Assembly (NCBI GenBank): GCA_946002345.1
Contig: CAMFZA010000053.1
Coordinates: 1 to 9,611, forward strand
DNA length: 9,611 nucleotides
Reading direction: 5' to 3'
Origin: an uncultured Phascolarctobacterium sp.
GTDB taxonomy: Bacteria > Bacillota > Negativicutes > Acidaminococcales > Acidaminococcaceae
Under the pieces are notes generated by a model that was not told the origin of the DNA, searched no databases, and worked only from the letters and a program-made list of their open reading frames with translations. Every line of letters begins with the position of its first letter. Position 1 is the stretch's first letter. The position numbers and the translations under genes are program-made. This document shows, piece by piece, positions 1 to 6,700 of this stretch.

Positions 1-1337
1 GCAAGGGCACCCGTATGCGCAGCAAATACCCCAAGGTTTTACACAAGGTGGGTGGCAAGCCCATGCTGCAGCATGTTATTGATGCAGCCACACTGGCTGG
101 CTGTGACGAAAAGGTTATTATCGTAGGCCACGAGGCCAAATTAGTAGAGGAAATGGTGGGCACCCAGGGCAAAATCGCCCTGCAAGCGGAGCAGTTGGGC
201 ACCGGCCACGCTGTAATGCAAACTGCAGAGGCACTGAAGGGCTTCACCGGTACCGCTTTGATTTTGTGTGGTGACACTCCGCTCTTGGAGGGTGAGGAGC
301 TGAAAAAGTTCTGTGAGGCTCACCAGGCCAGTGGTGCTGCTGCTACCGTGCTCACTGCCGTGATGGAGGACCCCTTTGGCTACGGTCGCATTGTGCGAGA
401 TGCTAAGGGCAATGTGCAGGCCATTGTGGAGCAAAAGGATGCTACCGAGACCCAAAAGGCTATTAAAGAAATTAATACCGGCATTTACTGCATGGAATGC
501 CCCCTGATGTTCGATGTTTTGGCAACCTTGACCAACGATAATGCCCAGGGCGAATATTATCTCACCGATGTGCTGGAAAAGCTGAACCAGGCCGGCCAAA
601 AGGTGGGCGGTGTAATTACCGAGGACAGCGATATGGTGATGGGCATTAACTCCCGCAAGCAGCTTTCTGTAGCTGAGGGGGTAATGCGTCAGCGTATTTT
701 GGACAAACTTATGGATAGCGGCGTTACCATTATGGACCCGGCCAGCACCTTTATTGAGGGCAGCGTAAAAATTGGCCGCGACACTATCATTTACCCCTAC
801 ACTTGGCTGGAGGGCAATACGGAAATCGGTGAGGACTGCGAAATCGGCCCCAATGCCCGCTTTACCAATGTGAAGATTGGCAATGACAATCATTTGCAGT
901 TTATTTATGGTCATGACTGCCAGGTTAAGGACCATGTTACTGCCGGTCCCTATGTCCATCTGCGTCCTGACACTGTTATCAGCGATCATGTAAAGATTGG
1001 CAATTATGTGGAGGTTAAAAACTCCAACGTGGGCGAGGGCACCAAGCTGCCCCATCTGACCTATATTGGCGACAGTGATATCGGCAGTGGTGTTAACATG
1101 GGCTGTGGCTGCATTACCGTCAACTATGATGGCAAAAAGAAACATCGCACCATTATCGGCGACAATGCCTTTGTAGGCTGTAACACCAATTTAGTTGCGC
1201 CTGTTACTGTGCAGGCCAACACCTATATTGGCGCTGGCAGCACCATCACCAAGGAGGTACCCGAAAATGCTTTGGGTATCGCCCGGGCTAAGCAAAAAAA
1301 TATCGAAGGTTGGGCCGAAAAATACAGGAATAGTTAA
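1..1337 (+). CDS. glmU: Bifunctional UDP-N-acetylglucosamine pyrophosphorylase / glucosamine-1-phosphate N-acetyltransferase, 5' end missing
   Basis: GlmU acetylates glucosamine-1-phosphate and then transfers UMP from UTP, giving UDP-GlcNAc for peptidoglycan and other envelope polymers; it is cytosolic. The reading frame is already open at base 3 and reads KGTRM, the end of the nucleotidyltransferase signature, so only roughly the first 15 residues lie outside the window and the ATG at 15 is internal. The N-terminal uridylyltransferase domain shows PKVLHKVGGKPM and LCGDTPLL (metal/sugar-nucleotide binding Asp). The C-terminal half is a left-handed beta helix of hexapeptide repeats with the acetyltransferase centre: LRP, the catalytic His in HLTYIGD (codon at 1053), NYDGKKK and VGCNTNLVAPV. 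It ends with the usual short tail. No terminator follows it, so read-through into prs is likely. Confidence 0.98.
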   Translation, partial: KGTRMRSKYPKVLHKVGGKPMLQHVIDAATLAGCDEKVIIVGHEAKLVEEMVGTQGKIALQAEQLGTGHAVMQTAEALKGFTGTALILCGDTPLLEGEELKKFCEAHQASGAAATVLTAVMEDPFGYGRIVRDAKGNVQAIVEQKDATETQKAIKEINTGIYCMECPLMFDVLATLTNDNAQGEYYLTDVLEKLNQAGQKVGGVITEDSDMVMGINSRKQLSVAEGVMRQRILDKLMDSGVTIMDPASTFIEGSVKIGRDTIIYPYTWLEGNTEIGEDCEIGPNARFTNVKIGNDNHLQFIYGHDCQVKDHVTAGPYVHLRPDTVISDHVKIGNYVEVKNSNVGEGTKLPHLTYIGDSDIGSGVNMGCGCITVNYDGKKKHRTIIGDNAFVGCNTNLVAPVTVQANTYIGAGSTITKEVPENALGIARAKQKNIEGWAEKYRNS

Positions 1338-1353
1338 AAAGCTTACAAATAAC

Positions 1354-1383
1354 TTGTTAAATTAGTAGCCTTTATAGTATAAT
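1354..1383 (+). promoter_or_regulatory. Sigma-A-type promoter for prs
   Basis: TTGTTA (1354-1359) and TATAAT (1378-1383) are separated by 18 bases. This gives prs its own start in addition to read-through from glmU. The leader from about 1390 to 1443 is A/T-rich and contains only a short five-base-pair stem with a GCAA loop (1400-1413), with no recognisable riboswitch. Confidence 0.75.
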
Positions 1384-1443
1384 TATACCTAGGCTAAGAT
1401 TTTCGCAAGAAAAAATATCAAGGCGATTTTGGAGGGATTGGAC

Positions 1444-2403
1444 ATGTTGTCTGACGAGAATAAGTTAAGAATTTTTACCGGTAATGCAAACCCTGATTTG
1501 GCAAGAGAGATTGCTGCTTATCTGGGCACTACCGTAGGCGATTCTGTTGTAAACCGTTTCAACAACGGCGAAATTCAGGTAATGATTAACGAAAGCGTTC
1601 GCGGCAAGGACATTTTTATTGTACAGCCTACCTGCGGCCCCATTGTTAACGACAATGTGATGGAGCTTTTGATTATGGCTGATGCCTTCAAACGCGCCAG
1701 CGCTAATCATATTACCGCTGTAATTCCTTATTATGGCTATGCTCGTCAGGACCGCAAGGCTCGCGGCCGTGAGCCCATCACTGCTAAGCTGATGGCTGAC
1801 CTATTGGAAACCGCAGGCATTACCCGCGTTGTTACCATCGACCTGCATGCTGCGCAAATCCAAGGCTTCTTCAATATCCCCTTTGACCATATGCCCGGCG
1901 GCCCGCTGCTGGCTGAATACATCAAGGAAAAGAATCTGGAGAACATGGTTGTTGTTTCCCCGGATCTGGGTGGTGTAAGCCGTGCTCGTGGCTTTGCTGA
2001 GATTTTGAATGCTCCCATGGCTATTATCGACAAGCGTCGTCCTGAACCCGGTGTTGCCGAGGTTATGAACCTGATTGGTAATGTTGAGGGCAAGAACTGC
2101 ATTTTGGTTGACGATATGGTTGATACTGCAGGCTCTCTCACCGAGGGTGCTCGTGCCTTGAAGAAATTTGGTGCCAATGAGATTTATGCTTGCTGCACCC
2201 ATCCCATCCTGACCGACCCGGCCTTGAGCCGCATTGCTCAATCCGATATTACCGAGCTGGTTGTTACCAATACCATTCCTCTGGCTCCGTCCAAGAAGCA
2301 TCCGAAGATTAAGGTATTGTCCATCGCTCCCATTTTGGCAGAAACCATTCTGCGCATTTACAATGATTGGTCCGTAAGCCAATTGTTCGATATTAAGAAA
2401 TAA
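1444..2403 (+). CDS. prs: Ribose-phosphate pyrophosphokinase (PRPP synthetase)
   Basis: Makes 5-phosphoribosyl-1-pyrophosphate from ribose-5-phosphate and ATP, feeding purine, pyrimidine, NAD, histidine and tryptophan synthesis; cytosolic, usually a hexamer. The 319-residue length is normal for the class I enzyme. Visible signatures are the ATP-binding stretch with RQDRKARGREPITAK, the family metal/PRPP signature DLHAAQIQGFFNIPFDH, the flexible catalytic loop with DKRRP, and the PRPP-binding loop ILVDDMVDTAGS. The ATG at 1444 is chosen because GGAGG at 1431-1435 sits eight bases before it; an in-frame TTG at 1429 overlaps that site and cannot use it. It follows glmU in the order conserved in Firmicutes and is closed by a terminator at 2446. 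Confidence 0.98.
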   Translation: MLSDENKLRIFTGNANPDLAREIAAYLGTTVGDSVVNRFNNGEIQVMINESVRGKDIFIVQPTCGPIVNDNVMELLIMADAFKRASANHITAVIPYYGYARQDRKARGREPITAKLMADLLETAGITRVVTIDLHAAQIQGFFNIPFDHMPGGPLLAEYIKEKNLENMVVVSPDLGGVSRARGFAEILNAPMAIIDKRRPEPGVAEVMNLIGNVEGKNCILVDDMVDTAGSLTEGARALKKFGANEIYACCTHPILTDPALSRIAQSDITELVVTNTIPLAPSKKHPKIKVLSIAPILAETILRIYNDWSVSQLFDIKK

Positions 2404-2445
2404 GCTCAGCTTAAGCATTTTGCAATCTGAGTAAGAAAAATCTTC

Positions 2446-2476
2446 GAGGCTTGCCCATAGGCAAGCCTCTTATTTT
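2446..2476 (+). terminator. Intrinsic terminator after prs
   Basis: A perfect ten-base-pair stem, GAGGCTTGCC (2446-2455) with GGCAAGCCTC (2460-2469), has a CATA loop and is followed by TTATTTT. It lies just before the deacetylase gene, which therefore depends on leakage or on a promoter that is not obvious. Confidence 0.85.
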
Positions 2477-2498
2477 GGTAATACACTGTAGAACGATC

Positions 2499-3284
2499 AT
2501 GCGAGTTTTATATATCATCAGCTTCTGTGCTCTGGCGAGCACGGCGTTACTTTGGCTAGGCCGCTTAGGCAAGCTACCCAAGCGCCAAGCAGCTGGCGCT
2601 GCATTTTTGAGCATGGTGCTGGCCAGCGCTTTGCTCCTCTTAGCAGTGCTGCCGGGCAACAGCTTTTATGGCCCCGTGCTAACCCATGGTAGCACAGCCA
2701 AGAAGCAAATTGCCCTTACCTTTGATGACGGTCCCTATCCTCCCTACACCCAGCAGCTGCTCAAGGTTTTGGCGGATAAGCAGGTGCATGCCACCTTTTT
2801 CATGGTGGGCGAAAACGCCGCCAAGCATCCTGAAATTGTGCAGGCGGTACAGGCCGGTGGCCACGAAATTGCCCTCCATGCCGGTATTCATCAGGATTTG
2901 CTCAAGCTTGATGCCAAAGTGCTGGCAGCAAATATTGCCTCCGGCAAAAGCACGCTGGAGGGCCTTACCGGGCGCAAGGTGCGTTATATGCGCCCGCCCC
3001 ACGGCTTTAAAGATTGGCAGGTTATGGGAGCCATCGAGGCCGCAGGACTCACGGCGGTCAACTGGAGCATTATTCCCCGAGATTGGACTAATCCCGGGGT
3101 GCAGCGCATTGTAGACCGGGTGTGCTTCGCGGCGGAGCCCGGGGCTATTGTGCTGCTCCATGACGGAGACAGCCCCAAAAACGCTGCACCCCGGGAGCAG
3201 ACTGTGGCTGCAGTGGGGCTAATTATTGACCAATTGAAAGAAGAAAAATATCAGTTTGTGACAATTAGTGAACTTGAAAAGTGA
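2499..3284 (+). CDS. Membrane-anchored polysaccharide deacetylase (NodB-homology, carbohydrate esterase 4)
   Basis: Predicted to remove acetyl groups from N-acetylated sugars of peptidoglycan or another wall polymer, outside the membrane. The 261-residue protein starts with two hydrophobic segments (about residues 4-20 and 32-51), followed by the NodB domain. Catalytic motifs in order are TFDDGP (74-79; Asp76 presumed base, Asp77 metal ligand), HAGIH (127-131; the two metal-binding His), RPPHG (165-169), PRDW (193-196) and LLHDG with His221 as the presumed acid. Two departures from the textbook motifs are Ala instead of Ser/Thr after His127 and Ile where the first Asp of DxxDW is common. The ATG at 2499 is the first credible start after the prs terminator; upstream TTG codons fall inside the terminator. 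No clear Shine-Dalgarno precedes it, so translation may be weak. The substrate cannot be told from sequence. Confidence 0.9.
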   Translation: MRVLYIISFCALASTALLWLGRLGKLPKRQAAGAAFLSMVLASALLLLAVLPGNSFYGPVLTHGSTAKKQIALTFDDGPYPPYTQQLLKVLADKQVHATFFMVGENAAKHPEIVQAVQAGGHEIALHAGIHQDLLKLDAKVLAANIASGKSTLEGLTGRKVRYMRPPHGFKDWQVMGAIEAAGLTAVNWSIIPRDWTNPGVQRIVDRVCFAAEPGAIVLLHDGDSPKNAAPREQTVAAVGLIIDQLKEEKYQFVTISELEK

Positions 3285-3305
3285 AACAACGCAATAGACT
3301 AAAAT
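3274..3305 (+). promoter_or_regulatory. Possible promoter for the structured RNA upstream of pth
   Basis: TTGAAA (3274-3279, overlapping the end of the deacetylase gene) is followed by the A/T-rich block TAGACTAAAAT (3295-3305). Using TAGACT as the -10 gives a spacer of 15 bases and a start near 3307, exactly at the first paired base of the RNA. Using TAAAAT at 3300 gives a long spacer of 20. Neither spacing is ideal, so this is tentative. Confidence 0.4.
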
Positions 3306-3307
3306 GA

Positions 3308-3487
3308 GCAATAAGTAAGCAGCAGGCGAGCTGTGATTTTTAGCAAATGAGTGGTTTGGTGCAATGGCCTCAAGGGTTCGAAAGCATATATCCTTCTGCG
3401 AGACAAATAGTACCCCGCAGAGGCCAATTGAACCCCACGAAATTTGCGTTAAGAAAATCACTTGCGAGAATGATGCTTACTTATTGC
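3308..3487 (+). ncRNA. Long hairpin RNA, candidate 6S RNA (ssrS-like)
   Basis: About 180 bases of non-coding sequence fold back on themselves almost completely. The outer arms pair perfectly for 14 bases: GCAATAAGTAAGCA (3308-3321) with TGCTTACTTATTGC (3474-3487). Moving inwards there is an 11/12-base internal loop; GTGATTTT (3333-3340) with AAAATCAC (3454-3461); GCAAAT (3343-3348) with ATTTGC (3442-3447) inside an asymmetric, weakly paired zone; GTGG (3351-3354) with CCAC (3435-3438); and CAA-TGGCCTC (3362-3371) with GAGGCCA-A-TTG (3420-3430). The apical part can form two small hairpins. Length, a closing stem of about 33 bases, a weak central bubble and a long terminal stem match the plan of 6S RNA, which mimics an open promoter and binds the housekeeping RNA polymerase. 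The identity is inferred from shape only. Structure alone cannot fix the strand; + is chosen from the neighbouring genes and possible promoter. No U-tract follows the 3' arm, so the 3' end would need processing. The alternative is a structured pth leader. Confidence 0.55.
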
Positions 3488-3492
3488 GAATT

Positions 3493-3500
3493 GCTATACT
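3493..3500 (+). promoter_or_regulatory. Extended -10 promoter element before pth
   Basis: TG (3492-3493), one base, then TATACT (3495-3500) makes an extended -10 element, 30 bases before the pth start, with no good -35. It begins only a few bases after the 3' arm of the structured RNA. The pth ribosome binding site AGGAG lies at 3518-3522. Confidence 0.5.
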
Positions 3501-3529
3501 ATCATATAAGTTTATTAAGGAGAAATAAT

Positions 3530-4279
3530 ATGAAACTAATCGTCGGCTTGGGCAACATCGGCCGAGAATACGAAAACACAAGACACAACATTGGCTTCAT
3601 GGTCGTGGACGAGCTGGCCAAGCGCCTTGGCGTCACCTTCGGCAAGGAGGACCGCAGCGCCTACTGCGCCGAATACCGCGCCCCTGAAAAAATCCTTATC
3701 ATCAAGCCCACCACCTATATGAACTTAAGTGGCATCGCTGTGGGCGCCTATGCCAACTTCTACCACATCGACCCTGAGGACATCGCCGTCATTCAGGACG
3801 ACATGGACCTGCCCGTAGGCCACCTGCGCATCCGTCGCAAGGGCAGCGCCGGCGGTCACAACGGCATCAAATCCATCACCGAGCACCTGGGCACCGAGGA
3901 ATACCCACGCTTTAAAATCGGCATCGGCCACCCTGAGCGCAATAACAAGGCCGTTGTCAACCATGTGCTACACCAATTCCAAGGCGAAGACAAGGCAGCC
4001 ATCGAAGCGGCTGTCAAGGCTATGGCCGAAGCACTGGAACTGTGGCTCAAGGAAGGCGATTTGAACGCCGTCATGACCAAATACAATACTAAAAAGGCCA
4101 AAAAAGAAAAGCCTCCCAAGCAAAAGCCTGAAGCAAATAAACAGGCGGAGCAAACTTTCCCGGCAGTCACTGCTTCCCAAGAGTCTAAGGCAACTGCCCA
4201 AGGCGAAGGGCTACCAGCCCCTGCCGCAGACTCATCCAGCCTCATAGAGCGTACCGTAAGCTGGCTCGTGCATAAATAA
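3530..4279 (+). CDS. pth: Peptidyl-tRNA hydrolase with a C-terminal extension
   Basis: Hydrolyses peptidyl-tRNAs dropped from stalled ribosomes so that the tRNA can be reused; cytosolic and usually essential. The core (residues 1 to about 186) has GLGN with Asn9, RHNIGF with catalytic His19, TYMNLSG (62-68), DDMDLPVG around Asp93, and GSAGGHNG with Asn111. The usual G-R-P is G-H-P here (133-135). The enzyme is normally about 185-195 residues; this one has 249. The extra 63 residues are a Lys/Glu/Pro-rich then Ala/Ser-rich linker, ending in a short amphipathic-looking stretch, SSLIERTVSWLVHK. The start at 3530 has AGGAG seven bases upstream. The frame is open back to about 3347, but that upstream part runs through the structured RNA and does not resemble Pth. 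Codons ending in C are frequent, more so than in prs. The order prs...pth is as in other Firmicutes, with the deacetylase and RNA inserted. Confidence 0.97.
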   Translation: MKLIVGLGNIGREYENTRHNIGFMVVDELAKRLGVTFGKEDRSAYCAEYRAPEKILIIKPTTYMNLSGIAVGAYANFYHIDPEDIAVIQDDMDLPVGHLRIRRKGSAGGHNGIKSITEHLGTEEYPRFKIGIGHPERNNKAVVNHVLHQFQGEDKAAIEAAVKAMAEALELWLKEGDLNAVMTKYNTKKAKKEKPPKQKPEANKQAEQTFPAVTASQESKATAQGEGLPAPAADSSSLIERTVSWLVHK

Positions 4280-4282
4280 TTC

Positions 4283-4321
4283 TTTTCAGGTGGGCATTTT
4301 CTTGTTACAATATAAGTAACA
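4283..4321 (+). promoter_or_regulatory. Promoter overlapped by an inverted repeat (possible operator)
   Basis: TTTTCA (4283-4288) and TACAAT (4306-4311) are 17 bases apart. The -10 region is embedded in a perfect six-base inverted repeat, TGTTAC (4303-4308), seven bases AATATAA, GTAACA (4316-4321). A repressor bound there would cover the -10 and transcription start. The regulator is unknown. A strong ribosome binding site GAGGAGG follows at 4329-4335. Confidence 0.5.
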
Positions 4322-4344
4322 TAAAAAAGAGGAGGTCATCCCCT

Positions 4345-4956
4345 ATGAAAAAACTAATTCTTTGCATTCTCTGCTTATTGGTATGCTCCGTGTGCGCAGC
4401 AGCAGCCCCTGCTAAAAAAGCAGTGCTATGGTACCAAATCCCTGATGTGATTTTAGAAGTGCAAAATCCAGAAAATGACCTTGAAAAGGGCAAGGTGGAA
4501 TTTGAAGCATTTCTTAAAGAAAAATATGGCAAACGCTTTAACATCCAAATCTTGAAGCGTGCTCCGGAAAAAGAGCTGACCCCCGCTGATGTTTCTTTAG
4601 TGACCCGCCCCAACTATCTTCCTGTGGTAGTGAAGCTGGATTTGGCCGGTGTGGGCACTGGCGAAAAGCTGGTCGGCAAATATGCTACTGTGAAGGTTGC
4701 CTTAAAGGAAAGCATCGTTGCTGACGGCAAATTTTATAGCTATGATTACGGTGTGAAGGAATACGACAGCAGCATGCTGCGTGTAGCTGGCTACGTGGTC
4801 GCCAGTGAGGATGACCCGCGTATCAATACAAAAAACGCTGTTAATGACTGCATCATCGATGCCTGCACTCTGAACGAAAAGGTTAACCGCTACGCTGACC
4901 CCGCTGCCTACGCTAAGGAGCAAGCGCGCTACAAGGGCGAATTCAACAAGCTGTAA
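4345..4956 (+). CDS. Secreted protein of unknown function
   Basis: The 203-residue product begins with a clear Sec signal peptide: MKK, a hydrophobic stretch to about residue 17, then an Ala run (18-21) and a likely cleavage around residues 21-23. Three Cys lie in the signal region, but none sits in a good lipobox, so a soluble exported protein is more likely than a lipoprotein. The mature part (about 180 residues) is hydrophilic, Lys- and Glu-rich, with one Cys pair (CIIDAC) near residues 169-174 that could form a disulfide. I do not recognise the family and see no catalytic motif. The start is fixed by GAGGAGG nine bases upstream. The gene has its own promoter and is followed after 11 bases by the HD-domain gene, so the two are probably co-transcribed. 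Confidence 0.85.
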   Translation: MKKLILCILCLLVCSVCAAAAPAKKAVLWYQIPDVILEVQNPENDLEKGKVEFEAFLKEKYGKRFNIQILKRAPEKELTPADVSLVTRPNYLPVVVKLDLAGVGTGEKLVGKYATVKVALKESIVADGKFYSYDYGVKEYDSSMLRVAGYVVASEDDPRINTKNAVNDCIIDACTLNEKVNRYADPAAYAKEQARYKGEFNKL

Positions 4957-4967
4957 ACAAGAAAAAC

Positions 4968-5465
4968 ATGCACAAGAACATTTTACTTTATAAGGCCATG
5001 CTACAGCATTTTGCAGGTGACTCACGCCGCTGCCAGCATCTAATTAAGGTTGCCAGCCTAGCTAAAGAGATTGCCATTTTAGAAGGCGCTGACGCCAAAT
5101 TAATCGATTTGGTTGAAGCGGCAGGCTTCATCCATGACTGCGGCATTGTAGCTGGCGAAGCCAAGTACGGTAAGGGACATTGCACAGGCAAAATTCAAGA
5201 GCAGGAAGGCCCCGCCATAGCTCAAAAAATCTTGAGCGACCTTGGCTATGATGCTGATGCTGTAGAGCGCATTTGCTATTTAGTGGGCCACCACCATACC
5301 TATACCTCTATTGACGGACTGGATTATCAGATTCTAGTAGAAGCAGATTTTCTCGTCAATTTTTATGAGGATGGTCTTAGCAAGGAGGCCATAACCCATA
5401 CTGTGGCAAAAATCTTTCGCACTGCCAGCGGCAAAGAGCTGGCTAGCCGGATGTTTGCCCTTTAA
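4968..5465 (+). CDS. HD-domain metal-dependent phosphohydrolase
   Basis: This 165-residue cytosolic protein is essentially a single HD domain. HD proteins use a divalent metal held by conserved His and Asp to hydrolyse phosphate esters, often of nucleotides. Presumed ligands are visible: His24 (CQHLIKVASLA), His56-Asp57 (FIHDCGI), His108-110 (GHHHTYT) and Asp127 (EADFLVN), the usual H...HD...H...D order. The substrate cannot be predicted. It starts 11 bases after the stop of the secreted-protein gene with only an A-rich sequence before the ATG and no good Shine-Dalgarno, which suggests translational coupling. A strong terminator follows at 5500. Confidence 0.9.
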   Translation: MHKNILLYKAMLQHFAGDSRRCQHLIKVASLAKEIAILEGADAKLIDLVEAAGFIHDCGIVAGEAKYGKGHCTGKIQEQEGPAIAQKILSDLGYDADAVERICYLVGHHHTYTSIDGLDYQILVEADFLVNFYEDGLSKEAITHTVAKIFRTASGKELASRMFAL

Positions 5466-5499
5466 AGATCCTCACATTTTGCAAAACCAAATAAAAAAC

Positions 5500-5547
5500 C
5501 GGCAGAGCTGTACCGACGTAGTATAGCTCTGCCGTTGTTTATTTTTT
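5500..5547. terminator. Strong bidirectional terminator
   Basis: CGGCAGAGCT (5500-5509) pairs with AGCTCTGCCG (5525-5534). The stem continues as GTAC with GTAT (one G-U pair) to 14 base pairs, with loop 5514-5520. On the + strand TTGTTTATTTTTT follows; on the - strand the flanking A-tract (5485-5499) becomes a T-tract. It can end both the secreted-protein/HD unit and anything read leftwards past the transporter remnant. Confidence 0.9.
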
Positions 5548-5695
5548 ACCCCGATTAATGATATAAATACCGCAAGCGACAATGATGGCCGCTATATAAT
5601 AGCGTGGCACGAAAGGCTCCTGCCCAAGCCAGAATACACGCCAGTGCTAGCAAGGGTGCCAGCTTGGGGCTACCAAAAAATTCTTTTTGCGTCAT
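5539..5695 (-). pseudogene. Remnant of a DMT/EamA-family transporter, C-terminal end, frameshifted
   Basis: Reading leftwards, one frame ends FWLGQEPFVPRYYIAAIIV and then ACGIYIINRGKK before a TAA at 5539. This is the typical last loop and last membrane helix of a drug/metabolite transporter, where a W-L-G-E/Q-x-P motif precedes a helix ending in I-Y-x-I-N-R. That frame is blocked upstream by stops. The preceding sequence makes sense in a neighbouring frame: MTQKEFFGSPKLAPLLALAC from the ATG at 5695. One frame change near 5635-5640 joins them. An EamA protein has about ten helices in roughly 300 residues, and only about 50 codons remain, so this is a decayed 3' fragment. It lies directly downstream of the LysR gene and ends in the bidirectional terminator. 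The short ORF from 5695 (46 codons) could still be translated by accident. Confidence 0.6.
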
Positions 5696-5753
5696 AATAG
5701 TCTGCTACCTTTCTATAATATGAATATAGATATCAGTAATATTATACCATAAT

Positions 5754-6656
5754 TTACAGCTCCGCTCCGTCCTTTTTGGCCTCCTCCCGAAAATATGTTA
5801 AAAATGTTTCAGCTGCCAGGCTCATGGTCCGATCCTTGTTCCAATAAAAGATTTTGTTAAACTCCAGCTGGGAGTCCTTTATGGGCTTTTTGGCCAGTCC
5901 TTCCGCTAATGTTTCGTTGGGTGTGGCCGCAATCACACCGATATTGTTGCTATTTTTTACCACAGTAAGGGTGGTATGCAGGGTATTAGTCATAAAATGA
6001 GTTTGCAGCCTAATGCCCTGTTTTTCGTAAAAACGCCGCAAAAGAGAAAACTGGGTAGAATAGCTGCACAGGGGCAGGCCAGCCAAATCCTTGATAGCAA
6101 TATATTCCTTATCACCCCAAGGCACCTGCAAATCCTGACGATAAACGGCAAAAAGCTTTTCCCGTTCAAAATTGATAGTACCGAACTCAGGATAAATTTT
6201 GATGGCCGCATTGGAAAAGGCAAAATCTATATTACCGGCACGGATTTTATCCACCTGGTCCACGGTCAGCATTTCCTCGAACATAAAGGTAATGCGCGGA
6301 TGCAGCTTGGTAAAGGGCATCAAATAGCGCTCGATAAAATAGTGACTGCGCATGGGGGAAACCCCAAAGCGTATGGTGCCAAAAACACTGCCATCATATT
6401 TTTCCATGGCCAAGGCCAGCTCGTCCTCACTTTGGCACAGAGTGCGCACCTTGCCGGCAAATTCGATACCCGCCGCCGTGAGTTCGATATGCTTGCTGCC
6501 CTTTTGCCGCTTCACCAGCTTTACGCCGTAATATTCCTCCAGCTTGGTAATTTGGCTGCTCAAGGCCGTTTGCACAATATTTAGTTTGCGCGCAGCAGCG
6601 CTCATGGTGTTGGACTCGGCCAACACGAGAAAGTTGCGGTAGAAATCAAATTCCAT
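5754..6656 (-). CDS. LysR-type transcriptional regulator
   Basis: Full-length 300-residue member of the LysR family: an N-terminal winged helix-turn-helix (about residues 1-60, with SAAARKLNIVQTALSSQITK as the helix-turn-helix core), a linker helix, then a periplasmic-binding-protein-like effector domain starting near GTIRFGVSPMRSHY. These proteins are cytosolic tetramers that usually activate a divergent gene and repress their own. The ATG at 6656 is preferred: it gives the usual MEFDFYRNF start and has GAGAAG close upstream; a GTG four codons earlier is possible. The promoter lies at 6709-6737 and overlaps a palindrome. The effector is unknown. Both flanking genes, the transporter remnant and the tiny divergent ORF, look degraded, so the regulator may have lost its local target. 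Confidence 0.95.
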   Translation of the reverse strand: MEFDFYRNFLVLAESNTMSAAARKLNIVQTALSSQITKLEEYYGVKLVKRQKGSKHIELTAAGIEFAGKVRTLCQSEDELALAMEKYDGSVFGTIRFGVSPMRSHYFIERYLMPFTKLHPRITFMFEEMLTVDQVDKIRAGNIDFAFSNAAIKIYPEFGTINFEREKLFAVYRQDLQVPWGDKEYIAIKDLAGLPLCSYSTQFSLLRRFYEKQGIRLQTHFMTNTLHTTLTVVKNSNNIGVIAATPNETLAEGLAKKPIKDSQLEFNKIFYWNKDRTMSLAAETFLTYFREEAKKDGAEL

Positions 6657-6700
6657 TTTACTTCTCACTTTTCTTGCTAATTAATAGACTTTTTCTTCGT

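Noticed and set aside
141..1145. Long - strand ORF (334 codons) opposite glmU
   Set aside because: It is the antisense of a clearly conserved gene, has no RBS or coherent domain pattern, and arises from the codon use of glmU.
1400..1413. Small stem with GCAA loop in the prs leader
   Set aside because: Only five A/T-rich pairs; too weak to call a regulatory element.
3308..3487. SRP RNA, tmRNA or T-box leader as identity of the hairpin
   Set aside because: No SRP domain IV consensus with its GGAAG loop, no tmRNA acceptor/T-arm end with tag ORF, and no T-box TGGN-type bulge followed by a terminator/antiterminator were seen.
3347..3529. In-frame 5' extension of pth
   Set aside because: It would translate through the structured RNA, does not resemble any Pth N-terminus, and the ATG at 3530 has an AGGAG site and the canonical MKLIVGLGN start.
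5976..6584. + strand ORF of 202 codons opposite the LysR gene
   Set aside because: The - strand frame is an unmistakable full-length LysR regulator; the + strand product has no recognisable pattern.
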